DNA of 64,000 nucleotides from DATDEW01 sp046590205. GTDB lineage: Bacteria > Bacteroidota > Ignavibacteria > Palsa-1295. The notes under the pieces were generated by a model that saw only the letters and a program-made list of their open reading frames with translations, did not search any database and was not told the DNA's origin. Shown in pieces: positions 36,385 through 44,847 of the stretch (positions are counted from its first letter, which is position 1; each line of letters begins with the position of its first letter). The DNA lies in assembly GCA_046590205.1 (NCBI GenBank), contig JBKJTT010000007.1, positions 62,001 through 126,000 on the forward strand. The letters are read 5' to 3'. The translations under genes were made by a program, and so were the position numbers.

Positions 36385-37305
36385 TTATTCTTCGCCAAAG
36401 TAATCGTGATCAATTTTTTTTATTGAATAGGTTTGAGAAGTGGTAACCCCTAAATCATGGTCTATCATTAACTTTGATAAATGTACCCCTTCGATTAGTA
36501 CTATCTTTTTATTTCTAATATCATCGGCGTACTTTTTTGCATCTGGCGAGAAAGTAGAAGTTGTAATCATAACACCTTTGTGTGCTCCTTTAGCATCTAG
36601 CGCACCGGAAAATGATTGAACTTCAGGTCTACCAACACTGCCATTCCATCGTTTAGCTTGTACATAAATATTATCAAGGCCTAATTTATCTTCTTTGATA
36701 ATACCATCAATACCACCATCTCCGACTTTTCCAATTACTGCCTCTTCAATATCGTTATATGAACCGCCATATCCCATCGCCATAAGAAGTTCAACAACAA
36801 GGGTTTCGAAGAAGGCTGGAGAAGATTCTTTGATTTTTTCTAAAAGCTCTTTTTCAAGACTTAGTCTTATTTCTTTATATGATTTATCAAGAACTTCGTT
36901 TGGAGTTTTTAACTCATCAGTTGAGATGTTTGATTCTACATGTTCGTCATCTTCTGCTTTTGCCCTGTTTCTAAACTCTTCAAAACTTTCAAATTTTGTT
37001 AGATACTTAATGTTTATGTAAGAAGGTTTACTTTTCAACTCCTTCAAACCCATATCTGTAATCTGAATATAACCTCTTGAAGAACGTCTAATCAAACCTG
37101 CTTGATATAAATAGCTAATCGCCCACGCAATCCGATTATGAAATTTCTTTTGCTTTCCACTCGGTAATAACTCGTTAATTTCATCCTGAGAAAGTGAAAA
37201 TTTCAAAGCAAGTTCGCTCACCACATCATGAGTTTTATGTGGCTGTTGGTCGCCAGTCAATTCAAGAACTGGAAGCATTAGTGATTGAAAATCAGGTATC
37301 GGCAT
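36385..37305 (-). CDS. mrr: Mrr-type restriction endonuclease
   Basis: 306 residues. The N-terminal 90 form a winged-helix Mrr_N domain (P-D-F-Q-S-L-M-L-P-V-L, A-I-S-Y-L-Y-Q-A-G-L-I-R-R). The C-terminal Mrr_cat nuclease domain starts near 170 with F-F-E-T-L-V-V-E-L-L-M-A-M-G-Y-G-G and holds the catalytic D-G-G-I-D-G and V-Q-A-K-R (D...QxK) near 203-222. Mrr enzymes cut modified (often methylated) DNA and are type IV restriction systems. The domain order is complete. It lies downstream of a DUF4160/DUF2442 pair and sugar genes on the same strand. Confidence 0.92.
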   Translation of the reverse strand: MPIPDFQSLMLPVLELTGDQQPHKTHDVVSELALKFSLSQDEINELLPSGKQKKFHNRIAWAISYLYQAGLIRRSSRGYIQITDMGLKELKSKPSYINIKYLTKFESFEEFRNRAKAEDDEHVESNISTDELKTPNEVLDKSYKEIRLSLEKELLEKIKESSPAFFETLVVELLMAMGYGGSYNDIEEAVIGKVGDGGIDGIIKEDKLGLDNIYVQAKRWNGSVGRPEVQSFSGALDAKGAHKGVMITTSTFSPDAKKYADDIRNKKIVLIEGVHLSKLMIDHDLGVTTSQTYSIKKIDHDYFGEE

Positions 37306-37346
37306 TAGGTTTTATTTAGTATTAATCAGCCACGAAAATACGACGA

Positions 37347-37589
37347 TTAATGCTGCCCTTTTAAGAATCCTTCGACGGATAGATGTTCATCTAATTCTTC
37401 CCACTCAATGCCAAGACCTTTGCCAATCCATGTATAGTTCTTGCGCTGTTCGGGGGTTGCATTATGGAGGCGAGGATACCAAATAATAGGTACTTGAATA
37501 ACTCTCGCATCGTCGAGATAGACAATGAGATAATCATCAGTAAAGTCAAGCGTTGTAGCTCGTGGTCGTGTTTCAACTGAAGTATTCAT
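37347..37589 (-). CDS. DUF2442 protein, toxin-antitoxin-like partner
   Basis: 80 residues. The D-D-Y-L-I-V-Y-L-D-D-A-R-V-I-Q-V-P-I centre followed by W-Y-P-R-L and the end I-E-W-E-E-L-D-E-H-L-S-V-E-G-F-L are the standard DUF2442 pattern. DUF2442 genes are commonly paired with DUF4160 and are suspected to be toxin-antitoxin modules, though this is not firmly shown. Its ATG lies within the DUF4160 gene (17-base overlap), so the two are coupled. Confidence 0.9.
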   Translation of the reverse strand: MNTSVETRPRATTLDFTDDYLIVYLDDARVIQVPIIWYPRLHNATPEQRKNYTWIGKGLGIEWEELDEHLSVEGFLKGQH

Positions 37590-37809
37590 TCCACTTTTGA
37601 ATTAAAATATCTCTGTTAACAACAAGAGTCTCATACATGAAACGCAACTCACGCGGCGAAAAGTCCTCTGAATAATCAATCTCAACCTCCGGATGAAGCC
37701 AGAATTTTGCAATAGCCTCACCTTTTTTAATATGAATATGTATCGGTTCACTTCCTTCGTTCGAGAAGAAAAAGAACGAGTACCCATTTATGAAAAGTAC
37801 TTTCGGCAT
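37573..37809 (-). CDS. DUF4160 protein, toxin-antitoxin-like partner
   Basis: 78 residues. The Y-S-F-F-F-F-S-N-E-G, P-I-H-I-H-I-K-K-G-E-A-I-A-K-F-W-L pattern with the paired His near 24-26 defines DUF4160. It starts 3 bases after the uxs stop, so it is very probably read through from the sugar operon. Partner DUF2442 overlaps its 3' end. Confidence 0.92.
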   Translation of the reverse strand: MPKVLFINGYSFFFFSNEGSEPIHIHIKKGEAIAKFWLHPEVEIDYSEDFSPRELRFMYETLVVNRDILIQKWNEYFS

Positions 37810-37812
37810 TTC

Positions 37813-38751
37813 CTACTTCAACGCATCCCTAAAATACGCAATGGTTTTTTCTAAGCCGACTTTGCGGTCAACTTTTGGCTCCCAACCGAGGAGGGATTTG
37901 GCGAGGGTGATATCGGGTTGGCGGACTTGCGGGTCGTCCTGCGGCAAGGGCATGAATACGATCTTGCTTTTTGATTCGGGTATCATTGCTTTTATCTCTT
38001 CAGCAAGTTGGAGCATCGTTACTTCGTCGGGATTGCCGATATTAACAGGGTTCGAATAGTCGCACATGAGCAGGCGGTAGATACCCTCGACAAGGTCAGA
38101 GACGTAGCATACGCTGCGCGTCTGCGCGCCGGTCCCGAAAACGGTTATGTCTTCGTTGCGGAGCGCTTGTGTTGTGAAGGCAGGAATTGCGCGTCCGTCT
38201 TCGATACGCATACGCTCGCCGTAGGTGTTAAAGATTCGGATGATTCTCGTCTCAAGTCCGTGATAGCGGTGGTATGCCATTGTCATCGCTTCGGCAAAGC
38301 GTTTTGCCTCGTCATAGACTCCGCGGATACCGATCGGGTTCACATTTCCCCAATAGGTTTCCGGCTGTGGATGAATAGCGGGGTCTCCGTACGTCTCAGA
38401 GGTCGAAGCGAGCAGGAAGCGGGCATTCTTTGCCTTGGCGAGTCCGAGTGCCTTGTGCGTCCCCAGAGAGCCCACCTTGAGCGTCTGGATAGGCAGCTTC
38501 AAGTAGTCGATCGGGCTGGCAGGCGATGCGAAGTGCAAAACGTAGTCCAGATGACCCGGCACATGGATGAAATTCGTGACATCGTAATGCTCGAATGTGA
38601 AGTTCGGCTTGCCAAAAAGATGGTCAACATTATCGGCATGTCCGGTAACAAGGTTATCCATGCAGATAACATCATGACCTTCAGCTACAAATCGCTCGCA
38701 AAGATGGCTACCTAAAAATCCAGCACCGCCGGTGATCAACGTTCTTGGCAT
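37813..38751 (-). CDS. UDP-glucuronate decarboxylase (UDP-xylose synthase)
   Basis: 312 residues of the extended short-chain dehydrogenase family. The Rossmann loop is G-G-A-G-F-L-G-S-H at 8-16, D-N-L-V-T-G near 32 binds NAD, and the catalytic Y-D-E-A-K is near 148. [12 protein letters not shown] near 73 and the [11 protein letters not shown] block are characteristic of UXS enzymes, which turn UDP-glucuronate into UDP-xylose. Its neighbour ugd makes UDP-glucuronate, so the pair forms a two-step path for a surface polysaccharide sugar. The gap between them holds a palindromic repeat. Confidence 0.88.
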   Translation of the reverse strand: MPRTLITGGAGFLGSHLCERFVAEGHDVICMDNLVTGHADNVDHLFGKPNFTFEHYDVTNFIHVPGHLDYVLHFASPASPIDYLKLPIQTLKVGSLGTHKALGLAKAKNARFLLASTSETYGDPAIHPQPETYWGNVNPIGIRGVYDEAKRFAEAMTMAYHRYHGLETRIIRIFNTYGERMRIEDGRAIPAFTTQALRNEDITVFGTGAQTRSVCYVSDLVEGIYRLLMCDYSNPVNIGNPDEVTMLQLAEEIKAMIPESKSKIVFMPLPQDDPQVRQPDITLAKSLLGWEPKVDRKVGLEKTIAYFRDALK

Positions 38752-38780
38752 TATTTTTCTTTTACAAATTGTATGAGTTT

Positions 38781-38892
38781 GTCATTGCGAGAAGGGCTTT
38801 AGCCCGACGAAGCAATCTAAACTTTCAGAATTCAGCACTCATTGACATTTTAGATTGCTTCGTCACTCCCTTCGGTCGCTCCTCGCAATGAC
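38781..38892. repeat. CATTGCGAG-type palindromic intergenic repeat
   Basis: 112 bases bounded by GTCATTGCGAG (38781-38791) and its exact inverse CTCGCAATGAC (38882-38892). Inside, a 16-base arm 38806-38821 is exactly complementary to 38849-38864, so it folds into a long hairpin. Similar CATTGCGAG...GAAGCAATCT elements are scattered between genes in many unrelated bacteria. Confidence 0.92.
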
Positions 38893-38903
38893 ACAAAGTA
38901 ATT

Positions 38904-40211
38904 TTATCTTCTTCCAATTCCAAAGTAAGTAAACCCGAATTCTTTCATTTTTTCAGGATCGTAAATATTTCTTCCGTCGAATATGACTTTATCTTTTATC
39001 GATGAAGCAATAGCTTTAAGATCTGGGTTGCGGAATTCATTCCACTCTGTTATGACGATAAGTGCATCGGCGCCATCGAGTGCTTTCATGTTGCGGTGAC
39101 GATACTGTAGCGAGTCTGATTCCGGTAGTACTTTCATCATCGCGGGAATTGCCACGGGGTCTGATGCCTGCACCTTTGCACCATGCTCTATGAGAGATTT
39201 AATAATTTCAATTGACGGCGCTTCGCGGATATCATCGGTCTTTGGTTTGAAGGAAAGTCCCCAGATAGCAAATGTTTTTCCTTTGATGTTACCGTTATAG
39301 TGAGCGAGTATTTTTTCGACAAGAATTTTCTTCTGCGCTTTATTGACTTCTTGCGCAGCGCGCATCATCTTGAAGTCGTACGAGTAGTCACCAGCTGTTT
39401 TTACGATAGCACTTACATCTTTCGGGAAGCAGCTTCCGCCGTATCCGACACCAGGGAATAAAAACTGCGAACCGATGCGTGAATCCGATCCGATACCTTT
39501 ACGCACATTATTCACATCAGCGCCGACGCGGTCGCAGATGTTCGCGATCTCGTTCATAAATGAAATACGAAGGGCAAGCATTGCATTTGCCGCATACTTC
39601 GTAAGCTCTGCGCTCTTTTCATCCATGATGTAAATAGGATTTCCGGTACGAACGAACGGCTCGTACAACTCCTTCATGATTTCGATAGTGTTCGGGTTTG
39701 AAGCGCCTATGACAATGCGGTCTGGCTTTAAGAAATCCTGAACGGCAGCTCCTTCTTTTAAGAACTCCGGATTAGAAACCACATCAACGTGTATCTTTGT
39801 ATTCGCTTCAAAGATAGCTTTTACTTTTTCCGCCGTGCCGACAGGTACTGTAGATTTATTTACGATGACCTTTGGTTCTGTAATAAGTTTGGAAATTGTC
39901 TCGGCACATTGAAGGATTCTCGATAGGTCAGCCGCACCATCTTCGCCTTGCGGAGTTGGTAATGCAAAAAAGATGACCTTTGCATCTTTGACCGCTTCTT
40001 CGTAGCTTGTCGTGAACGAGAGACGTCCCTCTTTGGCATTGAACTGGACTATTTCTTCGAGACCCGGTTCATAAATCGGTATCTCGCCGCGGCGGAGCAT
40101 TTCGATCTTTTCTTGGGCGATGTCCATGCAGACAACGCAGTGTCCGGTCTCAGCAAGTCCGGCTCCAGTGACAAGTCCTACGTATCCTGTTCCAATGATA
40201 GAGATATTCAT
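38904..40211 (-). CDS. ugd: UDP-glucose 6-dehydrogenase
   Basis: 435 residues. Two-step NAD-dependent oxidation of UDP-glucose to UDP-glucuronate. The NAD loop is I-G-T-G-Y-V-G-L-V-T-G near 6-16, S-T-V-P-V-G-T near 125 follows, the E-F-L-K-E-G-A-A block is near 160, and the catalytic Cys sits in G-G-S-C-F-P-K-D near 260. The C-terminal UDP-binding domain has W-G-L-S-F-K-P-K-T-D-D-I-R. It feeds the adjacent uxs. A long AT-rich gap lies upstream. Confidence 0.95.
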   Translation of the reverse strand: MNISIIGTGYVGLVTGAGLAETGHCVVCMDIAQEKIEMLRRGEIPIYEPGLEEIVQFNAKEGRLSFTTSYEEAVKDAKVIFFALPTPQGEDGAADLSRILQCAETISKLITEPKVIVNKSTVPVGTAEKVKAIFEANTKIHVDVVSNPEFLKEGAAVQDFLKPDRIVIGASNPNTIEIMKELYEPFVRTGNPIYIMDEKSAELTKYAANAMLALRISFMNEIANICDRVGADVNNVRKGIGSDSRIGSQFLFPGVGYGGSCFPKDVSAIVKTAGDYSYDFKMMRAAQEVNKAQKKILVEKILAHYNGNIKGKTFAIWGLSFKPKTDDIREAPSIEIIKSLIEHGAKVQASDPVAIPAMMKVLPESDSLQYRHRNMKALDGADALIVITEWNEFRNPDLKAIASSIKDKVIFDGRNIYDPEKMKEFGFTYFGIGRR

Positions 40212-40576
40212 CGTGCTTGGTATCTACTTACTTCCCACATCCTCTTTAAATCTTCTTTCTTTTGTTTAAATACTTTAATTAATAGTATTATTTAAAGGGT
40301 GTTGGTATGTTGATTAGTTTATTTTCCGAGTGATTTACGTATAAATACACTACGGGAAGGCAAGTTAACAAGTTATCCAGTATAATGTTCACATGTGGAA
40401 GGGTAGAAAGTTATCCATAGAAAAAGTTATTATCCACACGATATCCAAGATAACTTTATTTACCCACGGTTTTGAGAATTCTATACACAGAGTTATACTG
40501 TGTGCAAGAAATAATAACGATATTATTCAGAAGTTAGCTGTTATCAAAGAGGATGAATTCTTAAGCGTATACTACA
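40212..40576. other. AT-rich gap with DnaA-box cluster; candidate replication origin
   Basis: 365 bases without a gene. It holds an A/T tract (about 40262-40297) and, between 40370 and 40489, several DnaA-box-like sites: exact TTATCCACA at 40430-40438, TTATCCATA (40411), TTATCCAGT (40373), TTACCCACG (40460) and CTATACACA (40481). AAGTTATCCA occurs twice exactly (40370, 40408). Genes diverge here (minus to the left, plus to the right), but orientation farther right reverts, so evidence for an origin is partial. A DnaA-regulated promoter is the alternative. Confidence 0.4.
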
Positions 40577-40783
40577 ATGAGTTTACTCGTTCTACATAAA
40601 GTGCTTGTCGCATGTGCTGGTTTATTCTTTTTCTTTTTTGGTATCCGAGAGCTTACCAGAGATGGAATACCAAACAACTCACTTATGGCAGTAATTTGCT
40701 TAGTACTTGGTCTCGGATGTGTGATATATTTCATATGGGTAATGCGCGGCGGATATGCCTGGAAACCGAAAGACCAAGACTAA
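40577..40783 (+). CDS. Small two-span membrane protein
   Basis: 68 residues: two hydrophobic segments (about 3-22, with a striking F-F-F-F-F-G, and 36-55), a short loop between, and a polar tail Y-A-W-K-P-K-D-Q-D. No family recognised. The ATG starts the first span directly, and the length is consistent with small inner-membrane helper proteins. It is the first plus-strand gene after the AT-rich gap. Confidence 0.55.
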   Translation: MSLLVLHKVLVACAGLFFFFFGIRELTRDGIPNNSLMAVICLVLGLGCVIYFIWVMRGGYAWKPKDQD

Positions 40784-40845
40784 CGTAGGATGTTTTTGAA
40801 AGATAATTGTTTACAGACCGACTTTATAATTAAGAACAGATACAT

Positions 40846-41259
40846 ATGATGTACGACCCGATGATGATCCAGCCGATGCGTGATGAACTTACGCGTATAG
40901 GAATGAAAGAACTACGCTCACCTGAAGATGTAGATACAGAACTTCAGGAAAAAGGAACAGCATTTTATTTTATTAACTCTGTCTGTGGATGTGCCGCCGG
41001 AAGTGCGCGCCCGGCAATTACGCTTGCACTACAGCATGAGAAGAAGCCCGAGAAACTCTTGACCTCCTTTGCCGGAAACGACAGGGATGCCGTAGCAAAA
41101 GCACGGAGTTATTTTGCGGGGTTTCCTCCCTCATCGCCCCAGATGGCTATCTTGAAAGACGGGAAAGTTGTCTGGATGATGGAGCGTTGGCAGATCGAAG
41201 GCAGAATGCCGCAGGACATCGCCAAAGACATTATTGGCGCATTTGACTCTCTAAACTAA
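40846..41259 (+). CDS. Bacilliredoxin, BrxA/BrxB family
   Basis: 137 residues of the YphP/YqiW family. These thioredoxin-fold proteins remove bacillithiol from protein cysteines. The active site is N-S-V-C-G-C-A-A-G near 44-52; the C-G-C pattern is characteristic. S-P-Q-M-A-I-L-K-D-G-K-V-V follows as the conserved Pro loop. Bacillithiol itself is plausible here but not shown by this window. The start pair ATG-ATG begins at 40846. A strong terminator follows. Confidence 0.9.
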   Translation: MMYDPMMIQPMRDELTRIGMKELRSPEDVDTELQEKGTAFYFINSVCGCAAGSARPAITLALQHEKKPEKLLTSFAGNDRDAVAKARSYFAGFPPSSPQMAILKDGKVVWMMERWQIEGRMPQDIAKDIIGAFDSLN

Positions 41260-41272
41260 GCATTTTTCAGTA

Positions 41273-41307
41273 AATTCCGCAAGTGTTATAGCTTGCGGAA
41301 TTTTTTT
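41273..41307 (+). terminator. Terminator of the bacilliredoxin gene
   Basis: AATTCCGCAAG pairs with CTTGCGGAATT, then a run of T. The open frame of rpoN extends back into this stem, which argues against using the far-upstream TTG as its start. Confidence 0.9.
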
Positions 41308-41327
41308 CTCTGTTCCTACCTTAGACT

Positions 41328-41344
41328 TTGGTACGATTTTTGTT
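41328..41344 (+). promoter_or_regulatory. Sigma-54-like promoter upstream of rpoN
   Basis: TTGGTACGATTTTTGTT differs from the sigma-54 consensus TTGGCACG-N4-TTGCW at two positions and keeps the GG-N10-G spacing (second element GT instead of GC). It lies 11 bases before the likely TTG start, implying a nearly leaderless transcript, so chance is possible. Confidence 0.3.
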
Positions 41345-41355
41345 GTGTAAATACA

Positions 41356-42885
41356 TTGGCTCTTCAACTTCGGCAGAAACTTGGTCTCTCGCAGCGCCTG
41401 ACGCCACAGCAGGTGCAATACCTGCAATTGTTGCAACTGCCATCTCTCCAACTTGAGCAAAAGATTAAGGAAGAGCTTGAAGGAAACCCGCTCTTAGAAG
41501 AACTCTCTGATGATGAAGCACAGCAATACACTAACGATAACAACTCGCTCACGATCGATGAGCCGGTACTTATTCCCTCATCTAATTCTGTTCAGAATGC
41601 TGATGCAGAAGTAGAGCAGCCAAAGCAGGAGCGAACCAACGACTACACGATCGAAGATTTTATGAACGACGAACTTGAGGGATATAAGGTCCCAAGAGGA
41701 AGCCGTTCGTTCGATGATGATGATGATCGCGAAGATACGGGTGCTGTCGCTGTTGAAAGTTTTACAGATTCGCTACTGTCACAACTGAAGTTTCAAGACG
41801 TTTCACCTCGGCTGATGCTGCTTGCTGAAGAGATTGTTGGCTCACTTGATGAAGACGGCTATCTCCGCGTTCCGCTTGAACAAATTGTGCAAGATACTTC
41901 TATTTATTATGGCGAAGAGTTTACACAATCAGAAGCAGAACGACTCCTCAAAAAGACACAACACCTCGACCCTCCAGGCATTGCGGCGCGAGACCTGCAA
42001 GAGTGCCTGCTTATTCAACTTGAGATTAAAGGAGAAGGATCTCCCGAAAAGGAACTTGCGATAACTATTATAAAAGACTATTATGATCAGTATATTAAAA
42101 AGAAATATGATCTAATCGCAAAGAAACTAAAGATGAAAGTTGAAGAGCTCAAAGCAGCAGATCATCTTATTCAACGACTTGACCCGATGCCGGGGAAAGC
42201 GCCTTCAAGAGGTGAAGGTACACGCTATATCACGCCTGACTTTTACATTGAGAAATCGCCGAACGGAAAAGATTTCACGATCACACTTAATGAACGCGGC
42301 ATACCTACACTGCGAGTAAATGCGGCATATAAGCAGCTTGTCAAAAAAAGCGGAGTCGATGGCAAACCTGTTGACCAAGAAGTGAAGAAATTCATCAATG
42401 ATAAATTTCAATCGGCGAAAGATTTTCTGCTTGCTATCTATCAAAGACGCGAGACACTGATGAAAGTGATGACTGCTATCGTCTCGCATCAACACGAGTT
42501 CTTCGAGAAGGGCGAGAAGTTTCTGCGCCCGCTCGTCTATAAACAAGTTGCAGAACAAGCCGGTCTCGATATCTCAACGATTAGTCGCGTCGTTAACGGG
42601 AAATATTGCCAATGTGATGAAGGTGTCTATGAGCTGAAGTATTTCTTCAGTGAAGCTATTGCTTTCGAGGGTGGGGACGGCGAGCATGAATCGGTCTCAA
42701 ATAAAGTTGTCAAGGGACGCATCAAAGAAATCCTCGAATCCGAAAATCCTGGTGACCCATATTCCGACGAAGACCTTGTTGAGCTACTCAAATCCGACGG
42801 CTACACCGTAGCCCGCCGCACCTTAGCCAAATACCGCGAACAGATGAACATTCCTGTTGCACGGTTGCGGAGAAAGATAGTGTGA
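41356..42885 (+). CDS. rpoN: RNA polymerase sigma-54 factor
   Basis: 509 residues from TTG 41356. The N-terminal activator-contact region I has the Q-Y-L-Q-L-L-Q-L-P-S-L-Q-L-E-Q-K-I pattern and G-N-P-L-L-E-E, both hallmarks. An acidic region II follows (about 58-135). The core-binding segment has G-I-A-A-R-D-L-Q-E-C-L near 210. The DNA-binding end carries the H-T-H (A-G-L-D-I-S-T-I-S-R-V-V-N-G-K-Y) and the RpoN box A-R-R-T-L-A-K-Y-R-E near 488. The track from 41293 would start in the terminator, so I prefer the TTG just before L-A-L-Q-L-R-Q-K. Confidence 0.94.
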   Translation: MALQLRQKLGLSQRLTPQQVQYLQLLQLPSLQLEQKIKEELEGNPLLEELSDDEAQQYTNDNNSLTIDEPVLIPSSNSVQNADAEVEQPKQERTNDYTIEDFMNDELEGYKVPRGSRSFDDDDDREDTGAVAVESFTDSLLSQLKFQDVSPRLMLLAEEIVGSLDEDGYLRVPLEQIVQDTSIYYGEEFTQSEAERLLKKTQHLDPPGIAARDLQECLLIQLEIKGEGSPEKELAITIIKDYYDQYIKKKYDLIAKKLKMKVEELKAADHLIQRLDPMPGKAPSRGEGTRYITPDFYIEKSPNGKDFTITLNERGIPTLRVNAAYKQLVKKSGVDGKPVDQEVKKFINDKFQSAKDFLLAIYQRRETLMKVMTAIVSHQHEFFEKGEKFLRPLVYKQVAEQAGLDISTISRVVNGKYCQCDEGVYELKYFFSEAIAFEGGDGEHESVSNKVVKGRIKEILESENPGDPYSDEDLVELLKSDGYTVARRTLAKYREQMNIPVARLRRKIV

Positions 42886-42923
42886 GAACTGCACCCCTAA
42901 TATTTTCTGTTAGTAAATAAGTT

Positions 42924-43244
42924 ATGGCAACACAAGATCAGATACTTTTACTGACTAACGACATCGTTCGTTACTTCCAGCCGGAGAAGGTGATTCTCTT
43001 TGGCTCGTATGCATATGGCACACCACATGCAGGCTCAGATGTGGATATGCTCGTGATTATGCAGTTTGATGGCAACCCAATTGAAAAGATGATAGATATC
43101 ATCACCACGATTCACCCGAAGCTTGCTCTTGATCTGAAAGTACGGACACAAACAATGATAGACCGACGCATTGAGATAGGCGATGCGTTTATCCGCGATA
43201 TATTCAATAACGGAAAAGTACTTTATGAGAGAGACAACTCGTGA
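42924..43244 (+). CDS. MNT-type nucleotidyltransferase (antitoxin-like)
   Basis: 106 residues. The minimal nucleotidyltransferase signature G-S-Y-A-Y-G-T-P-H-A-G-S-D-V-D-M-L-V at 30-47 has the paired aspartates that hold the metal. Paired HEPN/MNT modules act as toxin-antitoxin systems in which the nucleotidyltransferase modifies the HEPN nuclease. The HEPN gene starts inside it (20-base overlap), confirming a pair. It follows rpoN by 38 bases; whether that link matters is unknown. Confidence 0.9.
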   Translation: MATQDQILLLTNDIVRYFQPEKVILFGSYAYGTPHAGSDVDMLVIMQFDGNPIEKMIDIITTIHPKLALDLKVRTQTMIDRRIEIGDAFIRDIFNNGKVLYERDNS

Positions 43245-43611
43245 GTGGGTACACGTTGCAGAAGAAGATTATAGTGCTATCGTTCAGTTGTTTGTTAACG
43301 GTAAGAATCCTCCTTATGGTGTTGTTTGTTTTCATTGCCAGCAATGTGTTGAAAAGTATTTGAAGGCATTTCTTACAGAACAGGAGATTGATTTTCCTCG
43401 AACACATTGGTTAAGTATTCTCCTTCAACTTATGTTACCTATCAAACCCGAGTGGAATATCCATGAAGATGCCTTGAATGTACTTAGTAATTTTGCGACG
43501 GAAACTCGTTACCCGGGTGAGTTTCAAATTAATAGAAAAGTGACTCAAAACGCAGTGGTTATTGCAGAAGAGATCAGAGAAATCATACGTGTTGAATTAG
43601 ATATTAGATAG
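43225..43611 (+). CDS. HEPN domain protein (toxin-like)
   Basis: 128 residues from ATG 43225. Helical, with W-V-H-V-A-E-E-D-Y near 7, C-F-H-C-Q-Q-C-V-E-K-Y-L-K-A-F-L near 33, and T-R-Y-P-G-E-F near 94. These are standard features of the HEPN family found beside MNT nucleotidyltransferases, and such proteins are often RNases. The classic R-x4-6-H nuclease motif is not obvious here; R-T-H near 59 is a possible but shorter variant. The open frame reaches 43183, but the family starts at the chosen ATG. Confidence 0.85.
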   Translation: MRETTREWVHVAEEDYSAIVQLFVNGKNPPYGVVCFHCQQCVEKYLKAFLTEQEIDFPRTHWLSILLQLMLPIKPEWNIHEDALNVLSNFATETRYPGEFQINRKVTQNAVVIAEEIREIIRVELDIR

Positions 43612-43617
43612 CATTTA

Positions 43618-44847
43618 ATGAGAAAGTTACTATTCTTCTGCTTGACGCTTCTTCTGTTTCCAATTCTCGTATTTTCCCGTACCTCCACAGCTCTCGACGC
43701 TCTCCATACCAAGAACTTCAGCGAACTTCGTGGGAAGCGTATCGGATTTATCTGTAATCAGACATCACGCACCGCGACGAATGACTTTGGTCCAGATGTA
43801 CTTAATAAATCAAAAGGTATAACCGTTGTTGCTTTCTTCTCGCCCGAGCATGGATTTGGCGGCGTACGTAAGGCAGGTATCAAGAGCGACACCATAGAAA
43901 ACTACCAAGGAATTCCTGTCCATTCTCTTTATGGTAGCACCCGCAAGCCGACAAAAGAAATGCTTCATGGTGTGAATACACTTGTCTTTGATATTCAAGA
44001 CATCGGTGTCCGAGCATACACATATCTATCCACAATGATACTTGCAATGGAAGCAGCAAGTGAGAATAACATCGAGTTCATCGTGCTGGATAGACCCAAC
44101 CCTCTCGGAGGCGAGCGCATCGAAGGTGGCATACTTGATACATCGTTGAAGTCCTTTGTAGGCATCATTCCTATTCCGTATATTCATGGCATGACGCTCG
44201 GTGAACTCGCAGAAATGGCAAGAGGTGAGCGGTGGTTCAAAGGGGCAGAGAAGCTGAAGCTGAAGGTAATTAAGATGGAGTCTTGGAAGCGAGTGATGAC
44301 GTGGGATAGAACGGGTTTGAAGTGGACACCACCTTCACCGAACATTCCGACGTATGAAAGTGCTGTCGGTTGTGCGATGTTCGGCGCGCTTGGTGAGCTT
44401 GGGCTTATCTCTGTCGGCATCGGAAGCGACGAGCCGTTCCTTCGTCTTGGCTCGCGTCTTGTAAAAGCCGAGCGAATGAAGATGATATTACAATCGTATC
44501 TGCCAAGTGATGTATTTGTCGAGCTTGAAGATTTTACAACTCCCTTCGGTGATACGATAAAGTCTTATAATGGTATTCGCGTCGATCTTCCGCCAGTGAG
44601 TCCGAGCGGCGAGATATTTTCGGCGCAGTTCAAATTTCTATTTGATTTAATTGCTCTTGATACGAACATAGCAAAGGCATACGGTGCAACTTCGATGGCT
44701 TCTAAGCGTATGTTCGATAAAGTGGTCGGCTCAAGACTTCCGCGAAGGTTAATGGAAGTTGGTGACGTTGAGGGACTTATCGAGCAGTGGAAAACCGAAT
44801 GCAGCGCATTCCGGACAAAACGACAGAAATATCTTCTTTATAATTGA
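43618..44847 (+). CDS. Exo-beta-N-acetylmuramidase, NamZ family (DUF1343)
   Basis: 409 residues with a signal peptide (about 1-20, LLFFCLTLLLFPILVFS). NamZ enzymes release N-acetylmuramate from peptidoglycan fragments. Marks in order: R-I-G-F-I-C-N-Q-T-S near 40, F-F-S-P-E-H-G-F-G-G near 77 with the catalytic acidic residue, D-I-Q-D-I-G-V-R-A-Y-T-Y near 125, D-R-P-N-P-L-G-G near 158, P-S-P-N-I-P-T near 240. Likely periplasmic recycling of cell-wall sugar. It starts 6 bases after the HEPN stop, and its stop overlaps the next ATG by one base (TGATG). Confidence 0.9.
   Translation: MRKLLFFCLTLLLFPILVFSRTSTALDALHTKNFSELRGKRIGFICNQTSRTATNDFGPDVLNKSKGITVVAFFSPEHGFGGVRKAGIKSDTIENYQGIPVHSLYGSTRKPTKEMLHGVNTLVFDIQDIGVRAYTYLSTMILAMEAASENNIEFIVLDRPNPLGGERIEGGILDTSLKSFVGIIPIPYIHGMTLGELAEMARGERWFKGAEKLKLKVIKMESWKRVMTWDRTGLKWTPPSPNIPTYESAVGCAMFGALGELGLISVGIGSDEPFLRLGSRLVKAERMKMILQSYLPSDVFVELEDFTTPFGDTIKSYNGIRVDLPPVSPSGEIFSAQFKFLFDLIALDTNIAKAYGATSMASKRMFDKVVGSRLPRRLMEVGDVEGLIEQWKTECSAFRTKRQKYLLYN

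Noticed and set aside
40393..40599. Plus-strand open frame within the DnaA-box gap
   Set aside because: No ribosome site and its sequence is made up of the repeat-like boxes; the gap is better read as regulatory.
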